Assembly (NCBI GenBank): GCA_039545315.1 | Contig: BCIM01000001.1 | Span: 1,544,807 to 1,608,806 of the forward strand | From: Kondoa malvinella | Lineage: Eukaryota > Basidiomycota > Agaricostilbomycetes > Agaricostilbales > Kondoaceae | Direction of reading: 5' to 3' | DNA: 64,000 nt | Part shown: piece after piece, positions 38,379 to 48,921 of the stretch | Layout: every line of letters begins with the position of its first letter | Numbering within the stretch: the stretch's first letter is position 1 | Made by a program: the position numbers and the translations under genes | The notes under the pieces: model-generated | The model's database searches: none | What the model was told of the DNA's origin: nothing | The model's input: the letters and a program-made list of their open reading frames with translations, nothing else

Positions 38379-39348
38379 ATGAGCAGCTGGATGTCATGGG
38401 CGTTTGGCAAAGGCGGAGGAGGTTCAGGAGGGCGAGATCGAGCAAAGGAGACGATTATCAACATGAGGGGGCATTTGCTCATGTTGGAAAAGAAGGAAGA
38501 GCATTTAAACAGGCGCATACAAGAAGAAACTGTTAAAGCGCGCAACAATGCTACTACAAACAAGAAAGGTGCGTCGGGCCAAAACCTATGTTGTGCGCTC
38601 TGTCACGGTGAGCTCACTCGGGTTGGTGTGGCACAGCTGCTCTGTCTGCGTTACGGCAGAAGAAGATGTATGAGAATGATTTGGACAAGTTCTCTGGTCA
38701 AAGATTGACATTGGAAGCTCAGGTGAGAACTTTAACCTCTGCCTCCGCTGTCGACTATACTGATGCAGCATATTTGTATCAGATCAATGCTATCGAATCA
38801 GCCAACATGAACTTGGAACACCTGAATGTCATGAAAGAAGGCGCTTCCGTGCTTAAAGGCATTCATGGGAAACTGTGCGTTCGACTGGCTATTATGAGAA
38901 TGTTCTCATGTATTACCGGAACCGCACAGTGACATCAACAAGGTTGACGCAACGATGGAGTCAATTCAGGAACAAATGCAGCTTACGAACGAGATATCCG
39001 AAGCCATCTCGAATCCTCCAGCGGGCATGGGTGTTGATGTGCGTCCTCTCTTGATTGTTCCTGTCCATTGCTGATCGGCTTGACTGATAGGTGGACGAGG
39101 ATGAGTTGAAGGCGGAATTGGACGAGTTGGAGCAGGAACAGCTAGAGGGAGAATTGGCAGGCGCACATGCAGTACCGGTGCATTCACCATCGAAAGTGGA
39201 TGATAGGCGTGAGTGTCGTGCTCTGGGAAGAATGTTTAGACTTACCAGGAGCGAATCATTCGCAGAACGAGCACCACCGACAAGGTCGCAGGAGGAAGAA
39301 GACGAGGAAGAGGAATTACGACAGCTGCAAGCAACCTTGGCCATGTAG
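38379..39348 (+). CDS. SNF7: ESCRT-III subunit Snf7/CHMP4
   Basis: Core filament-forming ESCRT-III protein for multivesicular body sorting and membrane scission. Six exons (38379-38568, 38637-38722, 38783-38874, 38930-39038, 39091-39208, 39266-39348) give 225 residues. Visible: short N-terminal amphipathic segment SSWMSWAFG; basic first helices (LEKKEEHLNRRIQEE, AALSALRQKKMYENDL, LTLEAQINAIESANMN); the acidic middle (ELDELEQEQLEGEL); and the C-terminal MIM-type motif LRQLQATLAM that binds Vps4/Bro1. Intron 5 (39209-39265) can be read through in frame up to a point, so naive models would insert about 19 extra residues. Confidence 0.94.
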
Positions 39349-39650
39349 TGCTGCTTCTACATTCAAGACAGCGTTTGTCGGAAGCGCCTTCAGGTCGTAC
39401 CAATCTCTGTGGCATAGGACGGGTCTATATCTTTTCTCTTTTGATTCTGTGCCTCAAACACCATTGTACAACTACACATTTTCTAGCTTCTTTGCAATCC
39501 CATAGCAGTGTTAAAGCCTGTTGCACATCTTAATGCTTATTGCGCGCAGAATGATCTCGTCTCGAAACGTCCAGCACTGCTTTTCAAGCACAGCACCTAG
39601 CTCATTCCAGACTTTCCAGTTAGCCACACCTTGCGCAAATACCATGTAGC

Positions 39651-40070
39651 ATGCTGAAAGAAATGGACGAACAGCTCTTTGAAATGGAAAACCAGCCCGC
39701 TTATGGAGGTGCTCAAAGCAGGGGTCCTTCAGCTAATGCACCACCTCAAAGAGATGATGGGAAACCGAAATATCAATGTGCTGGTCAGTTCCAAACGCCT
39801 TCCTGCAGTCAATTGGTGTGGGAGGTTAACACGAAAATATTTAGATTGCGGTGCGGATAATGAGATTCAGGCAAAAGCTGCTATTAGATGCTTGGAATGC
39901 GGGTGTAGGATCATGTACAAGAAAAGGGCTAGGCGATGTGAGCTTCCCTCTTTGCCTGAAACGGATATCGTGTTGACTGCGCTCTTAGTGGTTTGTCGGG
40001 CGCTCACTTTCTCAGACTCAGTGCTGATTACCGAGCTCACCGCGAACAGATGCAGTTCGACGCTCGCTAG
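39651..40070 (+). CDS. RPB12: RNA polymerase I/II/III shared subunit RPB12 (RPABC4)
   Basis: Smallest zinc-ribbon subunit shared by all three nuclear RNA polymerases. The core is unmistakable: KYQCADCG with the first Cys pair, NEIQAKAAIRCLECGCRIMYKKRARR with the second. The N-terminus (MLKEMDEQLFEMENQ, then GGAQSRGPS) is longer than usual; an internal ATG may be used. The family ends RMVQFEAR. Here MQFDAR-stop is found at 40050-40070 but out of phase with the preceding exon (ends 39937). A two-nucleotide exon (TG, 39989-39990) between a 51-nt and a 59-nt canonical intron restores RRLMQFDAR, matching the family in length and sequence. Exons 39651-39783, 39845-39937, 39989-39990, 40050-40070 sum to 82 residues. 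Confidence 0.9.
39989..39990 (+). other. Proposed 2-nt micro-exon of RPB12
   Basis: TG between GCTCTTAG and GTTTGT. The two flanking introns (51 and 59 nt) are canonical in ends and length; using the exon yields the conserved C-terminus. Confidence 0.6.
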
Positions 40071-40831
40071 GTTGGGTATAGAGGTTTGGTTCTGTGCATA
40101 TTTTCAACGTGAGGCGAAAGTCATGCGGTTGTATTTTTTCTTTGCCTAGAGGTCACGGCTTTTGCTTCTATCATTCTTGTCTCACTCTCTTCCTACCTCT
40201 TTTATGTGTTTCCATCTATGCGAGCAATGTTCTTGCCCGTTCGATGGTGTCGATGGCTGGGTCGCGGTAGGCTCGACCTGCTTGAACCTCTTGTTGCTGG
40301 GTCAATCTACCGTGTGGAAAGCGCTGGGAATTTGCTAATGGACAGAAGGAACCGTCAGAGGTGAGAGTGCATGTGATTCTCAGTATCGTACTGATGCGTC
40401 AGACACCGTCTCTCACAGGCTCTGGACTCATGTTAGACATCCACATGAGCTTCTACGAGCCAGTACAATATACATCATCAAAGAAAGCAGGAGCGCTGCG
40501 CTACATGGCCTCGCTTTCATAAGTTTATCGGTCAACCAAAGATCGGCCACCTTATCTCGGTCAAGTAAACGGCACTGCGTATACACTGAGAGAGTGAAGA
40601 GGAGTGTATGCAAGTGATGAATGGATGAGAAAGATATGCTATGAGCGAGATCCGGCCCTGCAGCAGAACATGCAGAAGGATTGATTAGGCTCGCGATGGG
40701 CTCGCAGTTGCATGGTCCCACGAAGCATGTTACGCTTGTAGCTAGCTGGCATACCATCTCTACATCTCGGTGACTGCTTCGCATATCGACAAACTCGAAT
40801 TGTTTGCCAACGAACGAGCAGCCAGCCCGAC
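40071..40831. other. Intergenic gap, no gene seen
   Basis: About 760 bases between RPB12 and the U1A/U2B'' gene. The minus-strand frame 40428-40847 has no motif and overlaps the next gene's start, so I regard it as noise. Confidence 0.5.
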
Positions 40832-41941
40832 ATGAGTGCCCAGCCAAATCAGACGCTGTATGTGCAGAATCTAGGAGATAAGGTGAGCCTTAGCCCAGCT
40901 GGAGAGCTGGGAATATGCTGACGCCGATAGTCGCAGATCAAAAAAGAAGGCAAGTTGCATTTCGCTTGAATCGCATGGTCGCCTTTATATGCTTACTCCT
41001 CATCCTGCTTGCAGACCTACGCCGACTGCTTTATCAACTGTTCTCTGCTCACGGCAAAGTACTGGACGTCGTAGCGACGAGAGCGCCTGGAATGGGTGGT
41101 CAAGCTTTTATCGTTTTCAAGGACTTGCAGAGCGCTACTGCAGCAAGGAGGAAAGAAGACGGGACTGCATTCTTGGGAAAAGCGATGGTGCGTCTAGAAC
41201 ACTATGCTAGATGCTATGCGTTCCAAGACTGAGCCCAAATATCTTTGCCGCAGAGGATACAATATGCAAAGTCTAAATCGCACGCTGTCATCAAAGAGGA
41301 AGAAGGTCCTGAAGCGCTCTACCTGGTAAAGATGGGGATACATGAGGCAAAGGCACCGAAAATGGTAGTGTCGGCGGCAGAAAAGACAAACATTGATGCA
41401 GAAAAGGCAAAGAAGGCTGGTGATAAGAGAGGCCTTGAAGTTGACAGCGATGATGAGGCTGGTCCTGCAAAGAAATCGCGTGTGGAGGACGATGAGGGTG
41501 AGTCGCTACATGTGCTGTGATATCTTTGTGAAGCTGTTCTCATTTGCGCATCAGCTGAGATGGAGGTCGATTCTGACGATGAAGGGCCTGCTCCAGCTGC
41601 AGCAGCGGCGCCAGCTCAACAAGCAGCAATGCTTCAAGAAACACCGCATCACATCTTGCTAGTCGAGAATCTGCCAGCTGTGAGTCTTCTCGACGCTGAC
41701 GGACCTAGATCTAGCTCATGAATGACACGATGATCAGGAAGCAACAGACGACATGCTCGCCGTGCTCTTTCAGCAATTCCCGGGCTATTCTACATTGCGA
41801 TATCAATCTGCAAAAGGCACGGCGCACATCATCTATGACTCGTGGGCGCAAGGTCAGGAAGCTAAGAATGCTTTGGATGGCTTCGAGATGTCAAAGGGCG
41901 TGCTCATCAAGGTCACTTATGCAAACGGCGTACGAACGTGA
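40832..41941 (+). CDS. U1A/U2B''-type snRNP protein (two RRMs)
   Basis: Spliceosomal RNA-binding protein of the SNF/U1A/U2B'' family. Six exons (40832-40882, 40937-40949, 41015-41187, 41254-41497, 41555-41679, 41738-41941) give 269 residues. RRM1: TLYVQNLGDKIKKEDLRRLLYQLFSAHG with RNP2 LYVQNL and RNP1 GQAFIVFK, and RIQYAKSKS. An acidic/basic linker (DSDDEAGPAKKSR) and an Ala-rich spacer precede RRM2: ILLVENLPAEATDDMLAVLF, GTAHIIYD, KVTYANGVRT at the C-terminus. Exon 2 is only 13 nt and codes the IKKE of the conserved IKKEDLRR; its donor is G|GCAAGT, a GC-AG intron (40950-41014). A splicing factor whose own transcript depends on a micro-exon could autoregulate; that is inference. Confidence 0.93.
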
Positions 41942-42247
41942 GCGTTGCAAGTGAGTATCAGAGGGCAATCAAGAGATGCTTTGATTGAGGGCAAAAGGTG
42001 CAGAGAGAGTCGTACACATCACTGTGCATGTAAGATATTTTGGCAAATGGGAAGTTGTTCTTGCACTGCGGCTTGGTCTATCTCTCCGTGTTACGCTGCA
42101 AACCTCCTACATCTCCACTGGATAGCTCGATACCCTGTCCACCGTATACCTGTTGCCGTCACTTTGTCTCGAGGCTAGATACGTCAATCACGTCACGAAA
42201 TCGCTGCTGTCTAGCGGGATCCCTCTACACACGAATCGTTCATTAGC
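41942..42247. other. Short intergenic gap
   Basis: About 300 bases between two plus-strand genes; no coding signal. Confidence 0.5.
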
Positions 42248-44398
42248 ATGGACAACACGTCGCAAATATACTCTGACCGTCCGCTGTCAATTGCTGGCAA
42301 GCGCCTATCCATCGGATGCATTGCGCAGTGTTGACATGCATGCGCCCTACAGAGCTGGAGCAGTACAATGTCGTGCCATGGCGTCCCTCTCGTCACAGCG
42401 CAACCAGCTATATGAGGGCTGTCGAGTCCTTGTACCAGCAAGCGGTCGTCTATAGACGTGAAGATGATTTGCAGACGTGCGTCGTATCAGCCTCAGGTTG
42501 TCTGTTCTACGCTCATCCTGCTATAGAGCTTGGGTGTGTTTAGCCAAGGTGCTTGACAATGCTTGGCTGCTGGAATTCACTGATCAAACAGCTTGATCAG
42601 GCTGCCAAGTCAGTCCCCTGCTATGCCTTGTGTTTGATCTATTGATCAGTCCTGTCAGGCTGGCTATAGAGCTCATTCCGACCCATCCTATGTATTTCTC
42701 TATCATGCCGAAGCGCAAAGAGGCTAGTAGAAAGGTTCGAGTCTTTCTTGCATCGTTCGGTCTTAGTTTCAATCAGAGACTCCGACAGAGGGCGCAAGAT
42801 ATCATCGCGCTGATGGAAGAAATCAAGCCAGTACTGCAGCGCAACCATGACGAATGGCTGAACGCAAAGTCTGCCCTAGTGCAGCCTCCAGATCCCGCTA
42901 CTGGGAGGAGCTCTCCGAAAACACATCTCCCACCGGCTTTACAAGCAGGGTATGTATTCCGATGTTTTAAGTCTGCAATGCACTGAACTGGTCCGCAGAG
43001 TTCCAACCAGCACGAGCCGCCCACATCTCTCTGAATTCTTTGATGCAGCTCGTGATACCGCTCGCGACAAGATAGAAACAGCACGCGAAAAGGCTTTGAT
43101 ATACGGTCCGCCGCGTCTCTTGGATCGCACACACTCTGGTCTGCATTTCTTCCAGCGACCTCAAGCTACACAACCAGATGAACGGGACACGAATGCTATC
43201 GCTTCGATACTAGCGAAGGATTTCACTCGCTGGCGTCCGTCGCACACTAGTGCAGCTGACCGACCTCTATCTCTTCGTCCATCTGTCCTAGACTCGCAGC
43301 ATCAATCGGAGCAAGGTTATTCGCCTTCCAAGATCCGGCCCGCAGCACTTCAATATCCCACACTGGGTCCCAGGAATGATGTGCCTGTGTACAATCCTGT
43401 CTTTGCACAGCATGCCCCGCCAGTTCAACCTAATTTCGACGGTTTACCTGTATCCTCGGGATCGCCTTTCCCCTTCAATCCAGCGAGTGGACCAAGTCGG
43501 CCAGCCAAGGTGCCAGTCTCAGATCCATTCGCTCTCTCTGCCTCAGATCAGCGTAAGCATCAGTTCGGAGGTTGCAGTCGTACGCTGACCTGTGCCAACA
43601 GCTGTTGCTGAAGATGGCATCCCGCTTCGACATGTCTTTCTACCCGATGATCTGGTCGATAGCTTCATTGCACTGTCAACATCAAACACGGATCGTAAAA
43701 TTGAGACTTGTGGCCTTCTACTTGGCTCGCTAAACCAGAACAAGTTTGCTATAACGACATTGTTGCTACCTCAGCAGAAAGGAGAGGCTGATTCTTGTGA
43801 GATGATTGCAGAAGAGCAAATCTTTGACGTGAGGGCGAATCGATTTGCATTAAATTGTGCTCACATCTTTTGCAGTATCAAGATTCTAGGGGTTTGTTGA
43901 CATGCGGCTGGATCCACACGTAGGTATTTCTTCCATGGGTCAAGTCGGTGCTTACGACAACCTCAGACATCCCACTCAGAGCGTATGTTACTTGCAAACT
44001 GAAGTTGCACCAGGTTCATCTTGTCGATAGTGTTTCCTCTCCTCGATCGATCTGCATACGCATTGTGGCTAGTGAGCCGGGTCCATTGCGTACGAGGCTC
44101 TGACTAAACCAAAATTGCAGTCAAATGAGTCTTCGCGAGGGCATCGCCATTGTCTGTTCGCCTAGTCAAGCACCACATATCGGCATCTTTCGCTTGACCA
44201 ATCCGCCTGGTTTGGAAGCTATCGGTCGATGCGAGGAGAGAGGCTGTAAGTGATTGATGTAGCCGCTCTGCCGTGCTGACATTGACAGTTCATCCACATC
44301 CTCCGATCCCTCTCTACACCGATGCAGATGGGGACAAGGGGCATGTCAGGCAGCGAAAGATGAAGTTTGACGTGGTGGATCTGCGGAATAGTCGATAA
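42248..44398 (+). CDS. AMSH/Sst2-type JAMM deubiquitinase
   Basis: Zinc-dependent K63-type deubiquitinase related to AMSH/STAMBP and fission yeast Sst2, acting on ubiquitinated cargo at endosomes together with ESCRT. Thirteen exons sum to 525 residues. N-terminal MIT-like segment: RPLSIAELEQYNVVPW then YMRAVESLYQQAVVYRREDDL and KLDQAAKLAIELIPTHP. A long Pro/Ser-rich linker follows. The C-terminal JAMM domain has ETCGLLLGSL, then [25 protein letters not shown], containing His-x-His and the metal-binding Asp, ending FHPHPPIPLY. Exons are very small (22, 17, 16 and 41 nt among them). Intron 1 (42297-42352) has a GC donor, G|GCAAGC; splicing there is needed to read SIAEL. A decayed partial copy lies about 1.3 kb downstream. 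Confidence 0.92.
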
Positions 44399-44526
44399 TA
44401 GCGTTGCAACGGCGGCAAGTGACACGCACGAATCGAAGAGTTCAAGCGAGAGCACGTCCAAATCCTACAGTGATATAGGAGATGGCTGGAAGAGCATGAT
44501 ATGATGTCCTACCTCCAGAGCAGGCA

Positions 44527-45306
44527 TGACAGGTCAGTCCTTTATGCGACATTGTGACCCTTATTAACCTCTATGCAGGTCAGATGGGACTCGCTCGGTG
44601 CACGGTGGGCCACCAGCTGATCGAAGCCTGACGGACCACTAACAAATCACCTTTTCCGACAGCCACAGCTGCCGAACAATTTGAGAAGGCACTTTTCAAT
44701 GCTGTAGTACTGGAAACCTCGCAAGTGATGCTGCTGCAGGTCTTATCTTGTCGACGAAACGAAGGAGTCGGTACCCATCTATATGTAGCTATTGGCAAAG
44801 TGCTGCAATGGACTGTGCTGCATTAGCATTTCGCTTGAGCGGTCTTTCAGTCAGTCCTTGTCTCTTTGTGCTTTTGGACATCTCATCAGATTTCACAGAC
44901 TATTTTAATCGATATGGCTGGCTTCCTCCATCAAGCAATCCCTGCCGGTACAAAGGAAGCTCTGTGTGTCTGCGAATACAGCCTCGCTCTATCTGCTGTC
45001 CATTCCAGATCACGCTCTGGATTCTCTGTCAGAAGACCGAAACGCTCTACCAATCTTGACACAGCAATATCTGACGGAGCTTCTCTCTGCTTCAAACTAC
45101 CTGTCTTCGCTATCCGGCATTCTAGACCTTTCTTCGTCCTTTGCTCCGGTATCACACAGACTATCTCGATATTCTTGACAAATTGGTCGACTCGTCCGAA
45201 GACACCTGCTCAATTCCGTGAACATCTTTCCGCTCTGTATCTTCTGCATACATTGAGGTCGGAAGAGTGTCGTCTTACGCCATATTTTTCTACCCTAGCT
45301 GCATAG
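44527..45306 (+). CDS. Unresolved hypothetical gene
   Basis: Between the JAMM gene and its decayed copy lie several protein-like plus-strand stretches in different frames: TAAEQFEKALFNAVVLETSQ, ILIDMAGFLHQAIPAG, and ASLYLLSIPDHALDSL with LPILTQQYLTELLSASNYL. They could be exons of one helical protein, but I cannot place start, stop or all introns, and the family is not recognised. One possible join would use an implausibly short 34-nt intron. Confidence 0.28.
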
Positions 45307-45320
45307 GTTGGCCAAGATGG

Positions 45321-45502
45321 AAACGTAAGTATCTCTCCAGTGTTGTAGAGACATGCTTACGACAACCTAAGAAATCCTACGCAGAGCGTATGTCACCTGC
45401 AAATCAAAGTTGCACCAATCATCTTGCTACAGTGTTTCCTCTTGCGGTGCGAGGCTCTGACTGAACTTCGCAGTCAGTTCGCGAAGGCATCGCCATTGTT
45501 CG
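45321..45502 (+). pseudogene. Decayed partial duplicate of the JAMM-domain exons
   Basis: This stretch aligns by eye with 43912-44160 of the AMSH-like gene. Shared blocks include CTTACGACAACCT, CAGAGCGTATGT, AAGTTGCACCA, AGTGTTTCCTCT, CGAGGCTCTGACT and AAGGCATCGCCATTGT. Both exon and intron parts are copied, so this is DNA duplication and not a retrocopy. The segment coding [11 protein letters not shown], with the catalytic Asp, is deleted, and other point changes break the frame. No active product is expected. Confidence 0.85.
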
Positions 45503-45569
45503 AGCGTGAATGCGTGCTGCGGGGACGCTGTGTGTGCATGCCCACGCGCGCCCTGCGGCGGAGCAAAAA

Positions 45570-45643
45570 CGACCCAAGATAGGTTTGAACTATCGACCTC
45601 CCGATTAACAGTCGGACGCTCTAACCAACTGAGCTATAAGGCC
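45570..45643 (-). tRNA. tRNA-Asn (anticodon GUU)
   Basis: Reading the minus strand, a 73-base cloverleaf plus discriminator G folds: acceptor strands GGCCTTA/TTGGGTC (two G-U wobbles, one mismatch), D-arm AGCTCAGTTGGTTAGAGC, anticodon stem TCCGA/TCGGG with loop CTGTTAA (anticodon GTT), and T-arm GATAGTTCAAACCTATC. No intron. The 3' flank continues with a run of five T residues, an RNA polymerase III terminator. The discriminator G fits eukaryotic tRNA-Asn. Confidence 0.9.
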
Positions 45644-46758
45644 TCATCATGTGATGATATGCGCAGTGGAAGGGCTTTTGTCATATACAAAAAGATTTCA
45701 ATTGCCTGTAGAATATACTCCCGCCACGACCATAAACTTCAAGTTGCAAGCTGGGCACAACCCCAGTCAGAGCCATGCTACCTCGTCAGCGCCGCCTGCG
45801 GCTAGGTACTGCAAAGTATACGGATGCTGTAGAATCGGTTGTGATTGGGCCGGGGCGGGATTCTGATCTTGTACCGAAGCTTCTCGCTATATGCTTGAAG
45901 CGATGCCAATCGAGAATATCGTTCAATCATTCAAATCAGACAATTAGGCCCAGTTAAGTGTAGGGCTGGACGTCTAAGGTTATTCCGAAATCTGCCCTAC
46001 ACTCAAGAGTCCTGACGTATGCACTTCTCTCAGATACCGGCAGAGTAGTGAGTGCGACTCAGGGAGTAACGACAGTAGAGTATCGCAAGATGAGGCGGAA
46101 GACAGCACAGCAGAGACGGGGGAACTCCAACATGTAGTAGTGGAGGCTGCAACGCATAATAAAGATGGAAAGGCAGGGCTATCAGGCGATACAGCATAAT
46201 CGAGCGGAAAGAGGTCGCAACAGGGCAGTGACCGACATGCAAGCAACATAATAGCAGATGTGCCTAACATATTTCCTAGGCAGACCAGACAATTCATTCA
46301 ATCGAATTGTACGCGTCTCAAAGATGAGCGTTGAGTTTGTATTGCAAATGAAAGCGCAGTGATTTAGTTGAGCAGCATTGTCGCCAGATGGACAGGGGCA
46401 TTTAGGATTCTCTTTTACTGAGGATGAGCGTTTGGCGATCAAGCGAGCAAGATGTGATCGGAGCAAGGTGTGCTGGCATTTCGATGAGACTGGAGCGGCG
46501 AGTTTGCCAAACAATCAGCGAGTACCAGAACTAGCAAACAAATAAACAGACCTCTACCAATTTCGACATCAAGACAATCAGACAAGACAAGACTGAAAAG
46601 CTGATAGTGCAAATCTGTATCCTCCCCTCCCCTTCCCAATGATGGCCAACCGATGTCTATCACACCCGAAGCTCTCCTGCTGAGACCGACGCTAGCGACA
46701 TGTAAAGACTGCGCGAAAAAGACCAAAGATCGGGAAAGAGAGACAAAATGTCATGCGT
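45644..46758. other. 1.1-kb gap with an inverted repeat
   Basis: No supported gene. Short Cys/Ser-rich minus-strand frames (45980-46297, 46182-46514) have no motif. An inverted repeat is described separately at 45957-46003. Confidence 0.45.
45957..46003. repeat. 10-bp perfect inverted repeat, 27-nt spacer
   Basis: AGTGTAGGGC at 45957-45966 is exactly reverse-complementary to GCCCTACACT at 45994-46003. It could form a stem-loop or be the remnant of a small element's ends; a chance 10-bp repeat is also possible. Confidence 0.5.
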
Positions 46759-47880
46759 TCAAGCGACTGCCAACAACGGGCGATGCCATTGCTTTTCATT
46801 ACGAAAAGACAAAGTCTGAAAGGTACCAAGCATATCAGGTGAGCCGAAGGGGAGCGATGCTGAAACAAACCTTGCTTCCTCTGATATGAAAGCGCATTCG
46901 GAACAAGCAAAACTGAGATCAGAGGTGCTGATGATGGTACACGGATTATACGATGAGCTTGGTGCATTAGACAACAGCTTTTGAAGGACAGGTTGTAGCG
47001 TAGTAGTCGAAAAGTGATCATCAAACCAACGGATCGCCTCGAGTGATGAAATTTGAGTTGGATTACTGGAGTACATGGGCGGTGCAGGTCTATGCCGGTA
47101 GACTATATCACGAGTTGTAGCCAAGTAGTGACGTGCTAGAGAAAGTAGGTCGCTACCTGCTGCTACTTGCGAATTGATGGATACCACGAGAGTCTCTCGA
47201 GGCATGTGGAAACTTGAGACGTCGAGTGAAAAAGGCTGGTGCTCGAGCTGTTGAATAATGCCAAAGTCGCTGGGTTTCCGGGCTGTAAGTCGGTCAGAAG
47301 CTGATGAAACACTCCTATTCTTCTTGAGCCTTTTGCGTGTAGGTGTGTTGCTCTCATCATTGGATTTCCGCTTGTTGGCTAGCGCACCTGTTGGAGGTGC
47401 GACTGGACGCGTTGCCTTGTCGATGGACGTGCTTGAGCTAACCGAGAGCACTTACAACATGCGCCTGGTACAATGGCAACCTAAGATTATGTACTCAGCT
47501 GATGCATCAGGATGCCTTAAATGGGAACTCACCTTCTTCGCAGCTGCAGAGGGAGAAGGCGTAGGTGTGCGAGGTGTTGGGCGCTATTTGAAGTTGATGC
47601 TGATCTTCATTCTACAGCAAGGGTCGACTGACCTTAGGCTGAGCGAATTTTGCAGTCGAGTCACAAGCTTGTAGATAAGCCTGCAGGGCAGTGAGCAGGT
47701 CCACTTGCTGTGGTTTTTTTTGCGCCTAGCCCTCAAATCATCAGATTCAGAGAAAGATGCCGCAGGAAAGCCAAAGCAGACGGGATCAAGGGCTGGGTCC
47801 ATGAAAGCTCTCTGTAGAGCATTGTATCTGGTAAGAGCAGCAGCAGCTGAGACCACAGGAGCAGAGCTGTTGACGTCCAT
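46759..47880 (-). CDS. Hypothetical Ser-rich nuclear-type protein
   Basis: I do not recognise the family. From ATG 47880 the product starts MDVNSSAPVVSAAAAL and, after a 56-nt intron that removes codons next to an 8-A run, continues AQKKPQQVDLLTALQAYLQACD. A short exon rich in Pro/Thr follows, then an open frame carrying a basic cluster (TPTRKRLKKNRS, a possible nuclear localisation signal) and a folded-looking region (LLSLARHYLATTRDIVYRHRP, LEAIRWFDDHF). The junction near 47530-47425 is not resolved: the only in-phase acceptor I see makes an intron of about 115 nt, long for this genome. The C-terminal limit at 46759 is the first stop and may also move. Confidence 0.5.
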
Positions 47881-48191
47881 GGGGTGTGACCAGGACTCAT
47901 AGTTGAAATTCAATGGGTTCAACCTTGTTTCAAGCCACCATATGGAAAAAGCACTATACAGTCTTGAATCCAGCCATGATCCTTGGACTTGAGACCGTCA
48001 TACATTGCGTTTGGCACTATGATGCCTTCTGCAACAGGCTTCTGTTGTTTGAATCTCCTTCTGCAGCTCCGACCGCTGCCTCTCTCGTCTCTGTCTCTTT
48101 CTGTTCCATCCACTCATCACCAGTATAAGCTCTGATCTCAGCCAAAGTTGACCTGCCTGAATGCGCTACGACTGGGCGTTCTCAATGCCTG
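47881..48191. other. Short divergent intergenic gap
   Basis: About 310 bases between divergent genes; the plus-strand frame 47913-48128 has no motif. Confidence 0.45.
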
Positions 48192-48688
48192 ATGGATCAC
48201 TTCTTTGACCCTGGACGCTTGCTTCTGTCTGACGCTCAGCAATACCTCGAGCGCTTGTCGCAGCTACCTCAAGGCGGTACGCAACAAGGTTTTCACCCGT
48301 TTTTGACAGGCTCTGACAATTTGTTGTACAGATGACACCCTATCAGCGTTGCAAACACTCAATAGCCATTATAGGGCTATCGGTAAGCATACTGCCTATG
48401 GCAACAGCTTCTTTAGGTTGACCAGGTATTTTAGCTGAAAGGCACGAGGCTTGAAGTAAAAGCTATGGCAGCAGAGGTCGAAGCAGCTGGCGAGGGCATG
48501 CCTGAACTGTCAGAGGTCGATTCTGATCTCGATTATGGTAAGTCCAGAGCGTCCATTTCGCCTACAAGCAAACTTATGCTGGTTTCAAGCACCTTCAAGC
48601 GAGGATGACATGCTCTGTGAGCGGCAGTATACTACTGCTGACTGCGCTAATATTCTGTGCAGCCGACGAGGAATCCTCTTCGACATGA
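48192..48688 (+). CDS. Small acidic hypothetical protein
   Basis: A small protein of about 90 residues can be assembled: MDHFFDPGRLLLSDAQQY, LSALQTLNSHYRAI, KAMAAEVEAAGEGMPELSEVDSDLDYG and an acidic end SSEDDMLSDEESSST followed by TGA (48686-48688). Four introns are needed; the third acceptor (TTGAAG) is weak. The same frame continues open after the TGA with an acidic then basic stretch, so the true 3' end could be further on. No family recognised. Confidence 0.42.
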
Positions 48689-48921
48689 AATACATCACAA
48701 GATGAAAGTGAACCGGACGTGACGAGAGGATTCAGCAAAAGTAAAATGGCCGTTCAGTCACGCCGTAAAAAGAAGTTGAACAAGCCAGCAAAGCAATCTG
48801 CCGATCGAGCAAAGCTACCAAAAGTGCAGCAAAAGATCCGCGACGAAGGAGAGTTTGTACTCGCCGCTCAACTCGCGCGCTTGGAATTGATCGCTAAATT
48901 CACCAACCTACAAATTCAGCA

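Noticed and set aside
40428..40847. Minus-strand 139-residue protein
   Set aside because: Cys/Ser-rich composition without a domain, and it overlaps the start of the U1A/U2B'' gene.
47715..47725. Frameshift in an 8-A run of the Ser-rich gene
   Set aside because: The shift disappears when a 56-nt GT...AG intron ending in GGGCTAG just before the run is spliced; no sequencing error is needed.
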